Assembly: GCF_001761485.1 (NCBI RefSeq)
Contig: NC_090775.1
Span: 3,789,001 to 3,853,000, forward strand
Direction: 5' to 3'
DNA: 64,000 bases
DNA from: Yarrowia lipolytica
Taxonomy: Eukaryota > Ascomycota > Dipodascomycetes > Dipodascales
This document shows, piece after piece, positions 31,539 through 40,586 of the stretch. The position numbers and the translations under genes are program-made. The notes below the pieces were generated by a model. The model was not told where the DNA came from. It made no database searches and saw only the letters and a program-made list of their open reading frames with translations. Position 1 is the first letter of the stretch; every line of letters begins with the position of its first letter.

Positions 31539-33075
31539 TTATCTACCAAGGAACTTGAGCTCGATCCATCGAGTGCAGTTGAAACTGACAAAGGCAAAGC
31601 CAAAGGCGATCTCGAAACCAATATCAGCTCCGGGTCCAATGAGCTTACCAATGGGACCAGTGTACCAGACCTGATCCATACCAAGAACTGCTCCAGCAAT
31701 TCCGACACAGAAAGAAAACATAGCAGCGTAAGAGACGGGCAAGGGTATGATCCTTGTGGATGTCAGGGTTATAGCCCTTGAAACCTCCAATCCAGAAGAA
31801 GTGGGCAGACAGGTTAATGGCAGTGTAAACGGCCAACCAGTAGCCGATAATGTTCATGAAGTTGTCAATGAACTCCTCAAAGGCGTAGTAAGCGGCAATA
31901 GAGATACCGATGACAGCACCGTTTCCGAGAATAGCCCAAGCAGCTCGGGGGACAAGCTTGAACTTGGACCAGATAGTCTGGGCAGAGAGACCAAGAGAGT
32001 ACATGTTGGGAATGTTGTTGGCAACAGTAGAAAGAGCAAGAACGACGATACAGAACTGGCCAAATCCGTGGAGAGAGTCAGTGACGAGGATCTCAAAGAC
32101 AAGTCCTCCAATACCGTTCTTGTTGTATCCATCGTTGAATCGGGGAGTAGTTCGGATACCAGTCATGCAGGCAGCACCAAGAGTCATGACACAGATCAGA
32201 GGGGTACCGAGACCCAACATGAGAGCGCAGAAAACCTTGACGGATGAAGTCTTCTTGGGCATATACACTGTGTAGTCAGCGGCGGAGGGGCACCATCCAG
32301 TAGCGAAACCGAAGACTGCTCCACCGAAAGAGAGAACGTTAGCAGCTTCAGAAGTTCCGACATCCATAGTTCCCCACTCAAAGGCGTGAGATCGTCCCAT
32401 CTGAATAGCAATGATGAGGAAGACAACAGCGTTGGGAACCCAGGCCCACTTCTCGTAATGGTGGATGAAGTGGTAACCCATGAAGGAGACACAGAATGTC
32501 AGAAGAGAGACGATAACAATAGCCACGGGAACGGGAAGTCCACCATGGTTGACAGTGTGGAGCATCTGAGCAGACACGATTGTGTTGACTGTACCCCAGC
32601 CGATACAAGCGATACAGTTGAAAAATGCAAGGAATCGAACACCCTGGTATCCAAACCAGTATCGAGAAAGAACCATTTGTCGGAGACCAAACTTGGGGCC
32701 GAAGCAAGAGTAAAAGGCAACGGGGGCCATACCGAGAATGTTGAAGAAGATGATGGTAAGAAGAGAGTCGATGAAATGCAGCTGGAAAACGGAGACACCA
32801 AGGCCACCGAGAGCGAAAGAAGCGATAACAAAGTTAGCGGAGAACCACATGGAAGCGGCGTTCCAGATACTGTTGTCAGTCTTTTCCTCCTCAGGGACTC
32901 GGTCGATACCTCGAATCTCAGCCTTCAGGTGTTTGAGGATTCGGAAGAAGAGGTTGTCCGGGTGAGTCTGGACAATGTCTTCAACAGAGCCATGGCGAGG
33001 GTATTCGAGGGAGGTTGAGGAGGAGAGGCCCTCAGCTTTTACTCCAGTTTGTTTTTCGATATCGTATTCAGACAT
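31539..33075 (-). CDS. FCY2-like purine/cytosine permease (NCS1 family), frame broken near the C-terminus
   Basis: The protein is a plasma-membrane nucleobase:cation symporter of the NCS1 (Fcy2/Fcy21) type. It has about twelve membrane segments, with the family blocks IWNAASMWFSANFVIASFAL, LGLRQ-type GPKFGLRQMVLSRYWFGYQG, and GWCPSAADYTVYMPKKTS. I start it at the ATG at 33075 (MSEYDIEKQTG). An ATG at 33126 is also in frame. Near 31740-31746 the frame changes. The first frame drifts into nonsense after KDHTL, while the next frame reads PVSYAAMFSFCVGIAGAVLG, then PIGKLIGPGADIGFEIAFGF and a final RWIELKFLGR, the exact family ending. One extra base in a CCC run explains this. No donor or acceptor site supports an intron. 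It is either a young pseudogene or a sequence error. Confidence 0.85.
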
Positions 33076-34675
33076 TGAGCTGGTAAGAAATCGAGCCGGT
33101 ACAAGGTCAAAGTGATTAAAGGTCAAAACCGGGTGTGGGAGAATGTTGCGGCAGCAGCTGTTGTGTGTCTGGAGAGTCGAGAGCTGATCTGGAGTCGTGA
33201 TATATATATATGTGTGAGAAAGCTAGTGTTAGCTTTGTTTTCGCTACTGAAATACTTTTTCGTATCTAGCCGGTGATCGAATCACGGCGGATTATGGTTC
33301 ATCTTGACGCGGGCCCTTATTGTTCAATGAAACTTTCTGTCATGAAGAGTTTCATCATGTAAATCAACGGCGTTTGAAGGCTACAACAAGGGGGTCACTG
33401 GGGTCCAATGTGGGATAGAACCCGCCCAGTAGCGGGCGATAAGGGCAATTAACCCGTATGTGGTCTTTGGGTGCGCGATTTCTATCTCCTTTCTGGAAGT
33501 TCATTCTCCTGTTGCGCCGCGCCTGCGAGCCTCACTGCGCGTGCAAGGCTACAGTAGCCACACTCAGGACCAAACGCTACATGAGTCAAATTTAATTTCC
33601 CATCTTTCAAAACTTTGACGACCCGATTGCGCATGATATCTGCGTTCAGTCAAACCAGCACGGCAAAATTTTAGCTTCTGGCTACTCGCTATCTTCATCT
33701 GCGCCTCTGTCATTGGCTACAGGCAATCTGAAGCCCCCGTCCAAACCCGAACTGTGACTTTTGTACATTTTAGGTAAGCGACCCGTTGACTCGGGCGACA
33801 TAAGTTACAGAAATAGAAAAATTTGCGGTGACTGGCAAGGGCGCAGAACATGAGGGTTGGCACGTGATGTAAAAATGAGCCGGCTGGCGATAGTAGGGCG
33901 TGTACCGAAAAGAATATGTGCTATCTACATCAGGGAGGTTCCCCACATGCCTCTTTGGCGTCCCTTACAGCTGTATCAAGGATTTGGTATCTCTAACGAA
34001 TGCTATTACACAATTCACGCTGATTAAAGTGCAGATGGCCGTGTTACCGACGGATGTTCCGCCGGCCCCCAACTTTTCAGGAGCGGCCAAGGCTGACAGA
34101 GTTTGACAATCGGCTCCGAATGAGGTAGGCGAGACCGCTTTTAGTTGGCGACTGCATGATAGCAGTGCGGTAACGTGCGCTCACTCGTGATGCCCGCATA
34201 GATGAAGATGGACACAAGTGTGGAGTGGAAGGCCTAGGGAACGCGTCGTAGCGCACGGATAAGCGGTTAATCAGCGGAGAAAGTGGATACATGGATTATA
34301 TTCTGGTGGTTTCCCCAATCCTCGGATTATCCGATAGCATGTGGGCTACTTACCAGCATGATGATATCATCTGTCATCCAGTGTCATCTTGGCAGACCGA
34401 CTAAAAAGCTGATATGGTGGTAGAACGGTATGTAGCTAACAGAGTGACTGAGGACGCTATCGATCAATAGTGTACCAATAGTGTACACCCTGGACTTAGC
34501 TGTCGGGTAGCTCCGCTTTCTAGAAGCTAACGAGTGGCTGATAGGCATTTCCCTTCCCGTACGTACCGTAGGAACCTCAACTAATGAGCTGCGAGCCATT
34601 TTAGGCAAGCTTTGCTATCTTACAGCCCTATAGTCTTTTGTTTTACAAGTTATTCATTAAACTATGGGAAACAAG
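33076..34675. other. Intergenic region between the permease and the D-amino-acid oxidase gene
   Basis: About 1.6 kb. Apart from the permease promoter at its left end I see no coding-like frame, repeat or RNA gene. Confidence 0.4.
33201..33212 (-). promoter_or_regulatory. TATA-type element upstream of the FCY2-like permease
   Basis: An alternating TATATATATATG run lies about 125 nt before the chosen ATG and is the only TATA-like sequence near the start. Confidence 0.45.
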
Positions 34676-35806
34676 CTACAAAGAAGCCTTGGTGGCAGCC
34701 AGCCAAGCGACCCGTTGGCCGATACCGCCGGAGTAGATGTATCCTTGTCCCTCAAACCCGTAGGCATGAATGACGGTGAAACCTCCTGCGATAGTTTCCT
34801 TCTCGATTCTGTAGCCGCCGTCTCTTCCGGGTCTGAAGCCAATGATCTTCTTGATAACAGGAAGACCCTCGAACTCAGAAGTGACGGGCAACGGTCCGTC
34901 ACCCTTTTCAAACAGGGTGGCACGTGCGTTAGCAATCATGTCGGGGCAAATAGTATCGACCTTGGTGACGATTTCCCTGTTAACTTCGTCATCCACTACC
35001 TTGGAAAAGTTGCCCGGCTGAGAAATACCACCAATGATGATTCCTCCTGACTGGGGTCGGGGAATAACATAGGTATAGTACTTGCCGGTACGAGAGCACA
35101 TGGGGCCGTCATAAGAGGTCTTCACCCAGAGTGTCTGGCCTCGTACAGCTTTGACAGCGGCATCCTGCACAGGTTCCATGTGCTTGGCACCGACTCCAGA
35201 AGCATTGACAACAAGTCTAGAGTGGTCTCCTGCAATCTCCACGGCCTGCGCAATGGAGGAGACTTCAGACTGGATGAACTTTACACCTCGTCGCTCAAGG
35301 AATGTTCTCAGCCACTTGAGATACACCCAGGGGTTTACCGAGGCAGACAGGTACTCTACTCCGTGAGTCACGTGGCCACCAAAAGTCTTCTGTTTGGCTC
35401 GGGCGGGAATCTCGTGGTCCTGGAGCCATCTGAATTGAGGAAATTCTCTGGCCCACATTCGGTTTTCAGAATCTTTCTCACGCGACTCGGATCCAGGATA
35501 CGACGTTTCATCGTAAAAGTCTCTGGTGAGTCGGAATCCGAGACCAGTGAAGGGATCAGCATGATACAGTTCCCACCAGAGACGGAAGGTCTCTCGCTGA
35601 ATGTCTCGCTCGTCACCTTGGGCTCGAGGGTCGGGGTGGAACATGGCACCTCCCCAAGGAGACGCCCATTCGCCAGGCCAATCGTGATCAGGCTCACCCA
35701 CTCGGGTGGGCATATCACGGGCAACAACAGTGACTTCATGGCCCTCTTGCAGAAGGTAGTAGGCCGAGGTGAGTCCAATGACTCCAGATCCAATTACAAC
35801 AACCAT
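34676..35806 (-). CDS. D-amino-acid oxidase (FAD-dependent, DAO family)
   Basis: This family oxidises D-amino acids to keto acids, ammonia and hydrogen peroxide, usually in peroxisomes. The ATG at 35806 begins directly at the FAD-binding motif MVVVIGSGVIGLTSAYYLL (GxGxxG). An ATG at 35848 would add 14 residues. The typical WASPWGGAMFHPDPRAQ block follows, then VVNASGVGAKHM and GKYYTYVIPRPQSGGIIIGG, with the active-site Tyr and Arg region, and the C-terminal GYIYSGGIGQRVAWLAATK. The length of 376 residues is normal. The last residues are ASL, not the usual peroxisomal SKL-type signal, so targeting is uncertain. D-aspartate oxidase is an alternative specificity that sequence alone does not exclude. 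Confidence 0.92.
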   Translation of the reverse strand: MVVVIGSGVIGLTSAYYLLQEGHEVTVVARDMPTRVGEPDHDWPGEWASPWGGAMFHPDPRAQGDERDIQRETFRLWWELYHADPFTGLGFRLTRDFYDETSYPGSESREKDSENRMWAREFPQFRWLQDHEIPARAKQKTFGGHVTHGVEYLSASVNPWVYLKWLRTFLERRGVKFIQSEVSSIAQAVEIAGDHSRLVVNASGVGAKHMEPVQDAAVKAVRGQTLWVKTSYDGPMCSRTGKYYTYVIPRPQSGGIIIGGISQPGNFSKVVDDEVNREIVTKVDTICPDMIANARATLFEKGDGPLPVTSEFEGLPVIKKIIGFRPGRDGGYRIEKETIAGGFTVIHAYGFEGQGYIYSGGIGQRVAWLAATKASL

Positions 35807-36462
35807 TATCGAGAAGTGTGGGGGTCGAACAGTATCGAATGGCGCCAATTGGGAATGTATCGCTATTTAAAATCTGGTCACTTCCATTCCTACCCAAAAA
35901 CGTAACCCCCACCCCGACTATCAAACACAGTCTAATAGCGCTGCGGTTGGAACCTTGAGCTTGGGGGTTGAAGAAATGAGAGTGTTATGTAACGGGAGGG
36001 GTAAACAGGTAGCTGAAGCAGGAGTATATGTACCACCGACTTTGCTGTCTAAGAAACAATCGTATGATGGTTTTACAGCTCACACCTTGCTTCTCGACAT
36101 ACTGTCCTTGTACAAATGTGTTATCTGGCATACCTGCATAATCTGTATAATCTGTATCGGACTCCGCATTAATTGAAGGGCTAAATCATATAACCGCAGA
36201 GCCGTAGTAAATACTCAAACTTACGCAGTACGGATGCTACAGTATCTTTTGAAGTGTGGCGTGGATGTTGATACGTGTTGAAACGGAGTACACAGTTGCT
36301 TCTTACCACGGCTACTATCTCAACGAAGGTGATAAGCTCACGGATATCGTACATACATACCACTCTACAAATTCTTGCATACAAACAAGTGATCGTACGA
36401 GTACGGTACATACTCCAAAATGAAACTCATGTTAATATATACGTGACTGGTGAGATAGAACC
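35807..36462. other. Intergenic region upstream of the D-amino-acid oxidase gene
   Basis: About 655 bp, no coding-like frame. A TATA-like CTATTTAAAAT at about 35862-35872 lies some 60 nt before the oxidase start (minus strand). Confidence 0.4.
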
Positions 36463-37281
36463 TTACATGTCTCGGAAATCCTCACAGTGCAGCTCGTACT
36501 CATAGTCAGGCTGCATCTCGGCGTAGAGAGTGCCCATATCGCAGCTGCTATCAAAGGTGAACTGAGCCTCCTCGTCATGGATGAACTGTTTCTGGAATCC
36601 CTTGCATTCGGCAGAGTTGGCCAGCATCTGAGCCTCGCAGGATCGCTCCATCAGGGTAAACAGGTATGTCGCCTCGTCCACGGTTCGTCCCACAGTGAGA
36701 AGGCCGTGGTTCTGCAGAATGACAGCCATATTGTCACCCAGGGCCTCAGCGATCTTGTGGCCCTCCTCATCGCCCAGAACAACTCCACCGAAGGCGCGGT
36801 AGACAGAGTGAGCCTTGTAAAAAGTACAGACGTCCTGGTTGATCATCTCCAACTCCTTGCCGAATGCCGAGTAGGCCTTTCCATGAATGCTGTGAGTATG
36901 GCAGGCGGCGTCAACATCGGGACGGGCCTTGTGGATTGCGGAGTGGATCAGGAATCCGGCGGTGTTCACTGCCGCCTGGTTTCCATCCTTCAGAATGTTA
37001 CCCTTTTCATCAACATGGACCATGTGGGAGGGCTTCATGAGACTGTAGTGCACTCCGATAGGGTTGATCCAGAAGGTGTTGGGATCGATGGGGTCTCGGA
37101 TGGAAATGTGGCCGGCAGATCCCTCAGTGTATCCCTTTCGGCCCATGATTCGGAACGCTCCTGCCATGTGCTGTAGCATCCACTTTCGCTTCTCCAGACC
37201 CTGGATCTTGGGGATCTGGTGGGGGTGGGGAGCTCCGTGGGCAAATTTGTTTTCGGGTTGGACGACTTCCGCTGGGCTCAT
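36463..37281 (-). CDS. Class II aldolase/adducin-domain protein
   Basis: The 272-residue protein, started at the ATG at 37281 (MSPAEVVQPENKF), is a stand-alone class II aldolase/adducin domain. Three zinc-ligand histidines are present: H128 and H130 in CHTHSIHGKAYSAFG, and H192 in ILQNHGLLTVG. In true fuculose- or ribulose-phosphate aldolases a catalytic Glu lies about 21 residues before the first His pair, in an SSE-type motif. Here the segment is NTAGFLIHSAIHKARPDVDA, with no Glu. This variant is common in fungal family members of unknown function. An upstream in-frame ATG at 37359 would add 26 unlikely residues. It ends with an acidic tail (DYEYELHCEDFRDM). Activity cannot be assigned. Confidence 0.88.
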   Translation of the reverse strand: MSPAEVVQPENKFAHGAPHPHQIPKIQGLEKRKWMLQHMAGAFRIMGRKGYTEGSAGHISIRDPIDPNTFWINPIGVHYSLMKPSHMVHVDEKGNILKDGNQAAVNTAGFLIHSAIHKARPDVDAACHTHSIHGKAYSAFGKELEMINQDVCTFYKAHSVYRAFGGVVLGDEEGHKIAEALGDNMAVILQNHGLLTVGRTVDEATYLFTLMERSCEAQMLANSAECKGFQKQFIHDEEAQFTFDSSCDMGTLYAEMQPDYEYELHCEDFRDM

Positions 37282-37858
37282 TTTGTTGTGTAGTTGTAGT
37301 ACGAATACTTGTACTGTAGTGCAAGTTGAAGAAGAGATGCTTACCAAGTACATTTGCATTGGACATCATGCGCTTTATCATTATTCTCCTGTGGAACTTA
37401 ATTTAGCTCACCCCACAAAATGAGCCGACCAAACGGAACAGAAGAGGGCAACATTACCGCCACATGAGAAGCAAGTCGAAGCAATGGCGGCGCGACATTC
37501 AAATATCGACAGTTACAACACCTTAAGAACACTCATAATGAGTCAGATACTACATTAATATCCCATCGTCATGTTCACCTGCACTCCATCTTTTAGTTCC
37601 ATGGATTTATTAGTCTAATGCTCTGGTAGAATGGTGACAGCCGGGATCGGATCTGATCTGGGGGCCGCTATCGGCATACCTGCGTACTTCGCTCCATCTG
37701 GTGATGAATATTATGCTCCAGGGATGAGGGTCATGCGGATGTTTCGAGTGTTCTTCGGTTATTGGTGGTACTCACCCCACAGCAATTCGACAGCAAACCT
37801 GAGCCGCAAGATGCTCATCCAGCCCACATATCGGACTTTCAGTACAGTAAGTACGTAC
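37282..37858. other. Intergenic region between class II aldolase and F-box genes
   Basis: About 575 bp. It contains TACTTGTACTGTAG at 37306-37319, a 14-mer repeated exactly at 41346-41359. An 83-codon plus-strand frame at 37631 was considered and not accepted. Confidence 0.4.
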
Positions 37859-39055
37859 TTAGGACAAGAACCACTGACTTGAAACACCTTCATCAAGATG
37901 ATCCTTTTTGGCATTAAACTGGTTTTCGAGACTGACGATGCGTTCAGGGGATATCCTGAAAAATTGAAGTTTGCCTTGAGATGTACCTGCAAAGAAATTT
38001 CCTGTACGGGGTAACGATGGCTCATCATAACAGACCGTGTCCCCAGAAGCCATGTCATAGAAAATACCGTTAGTAATACCGTAGGCAACATAACGCTTAT
38101 ACACTCCTTTGCCTTGAGTTGGAAGCGTGAACTCCTCATATCCTCCCACCAACGTCCTGTCAGTCACAAACCGCACCTTGGTGCTGTTGATGTCGAAAAA
38201 GAATGGCACCAGATGTCCTCCAAAACCAATCCACAGATAACCATGATATTGCAATGTCATAAACCACATATAGTCACTGATCCACTCCAAAACCTGTATC
38301 TGCTTGCGTCTTGTATGATCCACATAACTGATACTCGCTTGATGATCCTCATAGAGCTCTAAACACAACATGGCATTGGGCAAGACCTGGACATCACTGC
38401 ATGTACCCAAGAATTGGAATACGTAGGCGTTATCAACATCGACAACCCCATCCTTCCACTTCATCAATGCCCCCTTGCTGCACTTTTCCACAATCAACAG
38501 CTCTGACGAATTGCTGTATTCCAAGCAGTGGAACTCCGCAAACCCCAGACTGGCATAAACGTCCACGCCGTACTTTTGCTCACACATCTTGTGCTCTGGC
38601 TCCGAAATATAACTGAACCCGAGCGTCTTCATGTCCACTTCCACGCCCGTTCCTCCAAGTTTCATGGTCGTCTTTTCAAAAATAGGCTCAAAATCCTCTG
38701 GTAACCTGTCGACAGTGGTCACATCAATTAACTGAACTTTTGACGGCTTGGAACTGGCATCTTCGAGAACCTCAAAGTAAATGTCATCGAAAGATTCGTT
38801 TGGCACTTCACGTGCTTGTTTTTGTTGCTCGAAAACAAAACGTGCACATTGTCGCCAGGTATTGGCTTCCAAGCCATCAACACCTAGCTCCACCCAGGGT
38901 GCAACATCCGCAACAGCAGAGCGTAATATGGCTTCTGAGTCATCAATCAGGGCATGTAAGTAACGACAGGTATCTCCTATGTTGACCAGTGATTCTAAAT
39001 CCAAATGTTGGATCACAAGGCCCCATATTTCGTCTGGCAATAGGGAAGCTGCCAT
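37859..39055 (-). CDS. F-box protein, substrate unknown
   Basis: The ATG at 39055 gives 398 residues. Residues 4-45 form an F-box (LLPDEIWGLVIQHLDLESLV, NIGDTCRYLHALI), the part that binds Skp1 in SCF ubiquitin ligases. The rest has short beta-type segments with Trp, Tyr and Phe (for example DYMWFMTLQYHGYLWIGFGG), which suggests a beta-propeller-like substrate region, though no clear WD or kelch repeat is seen. This is the pattern of lineage-specific F-box proteins in yeasts. An upstream in-frame ATG at 39106 would extend it by 17 residues. The codon bias is weaker than in the housekeeping neighbours, suggesting low expression. Confidence 0.78.
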   Translation of the reverse strand: MAASLLPDEIWGLVIQHLDLESLVNIGDTCRYLHALIDDSEAILRSAVADVAPWVELGVDGLEANTWRQCARFVFEQQKQAREVPNESFDDIYFEVLEDASSKPSKVQLIDVTTVDRLPEDFEPIFEKTTMKLGGTGVEVDMKTLGFSYISEPEHKMCEQKYGVDVYASLGFAEFHCLEYSNSSELLIVEKCSKGALMKWKDGVVDVDNAYVFQFLGTCSDVQVLPNAMLCLELYEDHQASISYVDHTRRKQIQVLEWISDYMWFMTLQYHGYLWIGFGGHLVPFFFDINSTKVRFVTDRTLVGGYEEFTLPTQGKGVYKRYVAYGITNGIFYDMASGDTVCYDEPSLPRTGNFFAGTSQGKLQFFRISPERIVSLENQFNAKKDHLDEGVSSQWFLS

Positions 39056-39326
39056 AGTGGCCAAAATTAGGTGTGATGGGAAGGAGGAAACAACATCACA
39101 GAGCAAACACGAAGGGATATCATAGAATGACTTGACTCAGCACATAAATAGCCGTCAGGCACATAAATTAACAATATGTTAAGAGTACGATGACAAGATC
39201 TGACATAAATATTTATTATTACTAGCTATTAATTACTTCCTATTGTACAATTCATCCTCTTCTCTCCGTCCCCTGTTATTCGTATGATGTGTTTAGTCTT
39301 CGGCGCCATTCTCTCCTCAATTATTC

Positions 39327-40586
39327 TCAGAAAGCAGCTCCTTGATGAAGGGTGGGTGAGTAGGGAAGAAAAGTTCCAGGGTCACCGATTCCGGTACCGG
39401 TTTCCCAAAGACCTCGAGTATCAATCACCGTGCTGTAATCCAGAGCTTTCTGCTCGGGATCGGTTCTTCGTCGAATCACGCCAGCTTCAAGCTGCGCAGT
39501 AATGGTGACAACCTCATGCAAAGTGTCCTCGTAAGGAACAGGAGTACCGGGGGCAGAAACCATCCAATTACCAATAGCCCAGAGTCGCTTTGCTCGCTGA
39601 AGTTTGGCTTTTCGGTTGCCCTTTCGCTCAAGACAGTCGTGAGCGATGATCACTGCGTCTCGCACAAAAATGTTGAGAATGATCTGGTAGACACAAGCAG
39701 CATAGCACAGGTTCACCTGATCGGTGCCCGAAATATGCTTGTCTCTCCAGTAAGCCGCAGCATGAAGGCACAGGTCTCGTGCTTCACCCAGCCGCATGGC
39801 AAGTTCAGCGTGTTGTTTCTTCCAGCTGTCTGTGTCCAGTCCTCCAAACATGCTCGATAGCCTGCTGTGTTCGAGCTTTTCCTTGAATGACTGTGATATG
39901 GTCACGAACGCAGAGCCCAGAGCCTTACAATAATCGGCACCAAAGGGCAATTCTCTGAAGGGAGCCAGTTGTTGCTGGAAGTTGGATGTGAATACCTGAG
40001 AGAAGTCGTCTGAGTCTACGTCTGATGCAAAGTCTGCGTCAATCAGAGAGTTGTAGAAGGACACAGAGGCCTGGAGGGCGTCTTGGGAGTTGGCGTTCTT
40101 CTTTCCCTTCAGCATCTCGTTCACCTTGTTCTTATCCCATCCCATTCGTCGCAGCATCTTGACGTGCTTGTCCTTGACCAAGACCAGCTTAGTGTTGGAC
40201 TTCTGCTTGCCGTAGAGCTCCTTCTCGATCTTGGTAACCGTCTGGAACACAGCAGACTGTGCGCTCAGGTTCTTGGTACTGGCGTTGCACACCAGAGGCT
40301 CCATTTGTGGGAGGCCAAACAGCGATGTGAAGAGGTCGATGGCATCAATGAAGCGGGGCTCAAAGGCGGCGAAGAACTTGGGGTCATCTCCGCAGGCCAG
40401 GTAGTTGTTTCTGTACTGGGGAACCCGCAGAATCTGGTAGGCGTCGGAAACGGCGTAGAAACTAAGGTACGCGTCGCTCTTGCCCAGAAGCTTGATGAGT
40501 TGCAAGCATCGTGTGCGATAGGCCTGGCTGATGTCGAAGCCACCGGCGTTGACAGGCACGTTGAGGATCTCGTAAAGCACTAGCAT
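39327..40586 (-). CDS. J-like protein with degenerate DnaJ domain and DnaJ-X-like region
   Basis: The ATG at 40586 gives 419 residues. The first ~65 residues resemble a J domain: LYEILNVPVNAGGFDISQAY, with helix II AYRTRCLQLIKLL and later AVSDAYQILRVPQYRNNYLA. The HPD tripeptide that activates Hsp70 is missing; the loop reads LGKSDAYLS. After it comes a helical region with FGADYCKALGSAFVTISQSF and AKLQRAKRLWAIGNWMV, which resembles the DnaJ-X region of Caj1/Djp1-type proteins. The protein is probably cytosolic or membrane-associated through partners. It could be a J-like protein that works without Hsp70, or a regulatory paralogue. The family call is moderate. The lack of HPD is plain in the sequence. 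Confidence 0.6.
   Translation of the reverse strand: MLVLYEILNVPVNAGGFDISQAYRTRCLQLIKLLGKSDAYLSFYAVSDAYQILRVPQYRNNYLACGDDPKFFAAFEPRFIDAIDLFTSLFGLPQMEPLVCNASTKNLSAQSAVFQTVTKIEKELYGKQKSNTKLVLVKDKHVKMLRRMGWDKNKVNEMLKGKKNANSQDALQASVSFYNSLIDADFASDVDSDDFSQVFTSNFQQQLAPFRELPFGADYCKALGSAFVTISQSFKEKLEHSRLSSMFGGLDTDSWKKQHAELAMRLGEARDLCLHAAAYWRDKHISGTDQVNLCYAACVYQIILNIFVRDAVIIAHDCLERKGNRKAKLQRAKRLWAIGNWMVSAPGTPVPYEDTLHEVVTITAQLEAGVIRRRTDPEQKALDYSTVIDTRGLWETGTGIGDPGTFLPYSPTLHQGAAF

Noticed and set aside
37631-37882. 83-codon plus-strand frame overlapping the end of the F-box gene
   Set aside because: The first half looks slightly coding-like, but it overlaps the F-box gene end and has no recognisable feature. 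Kept only as a note.
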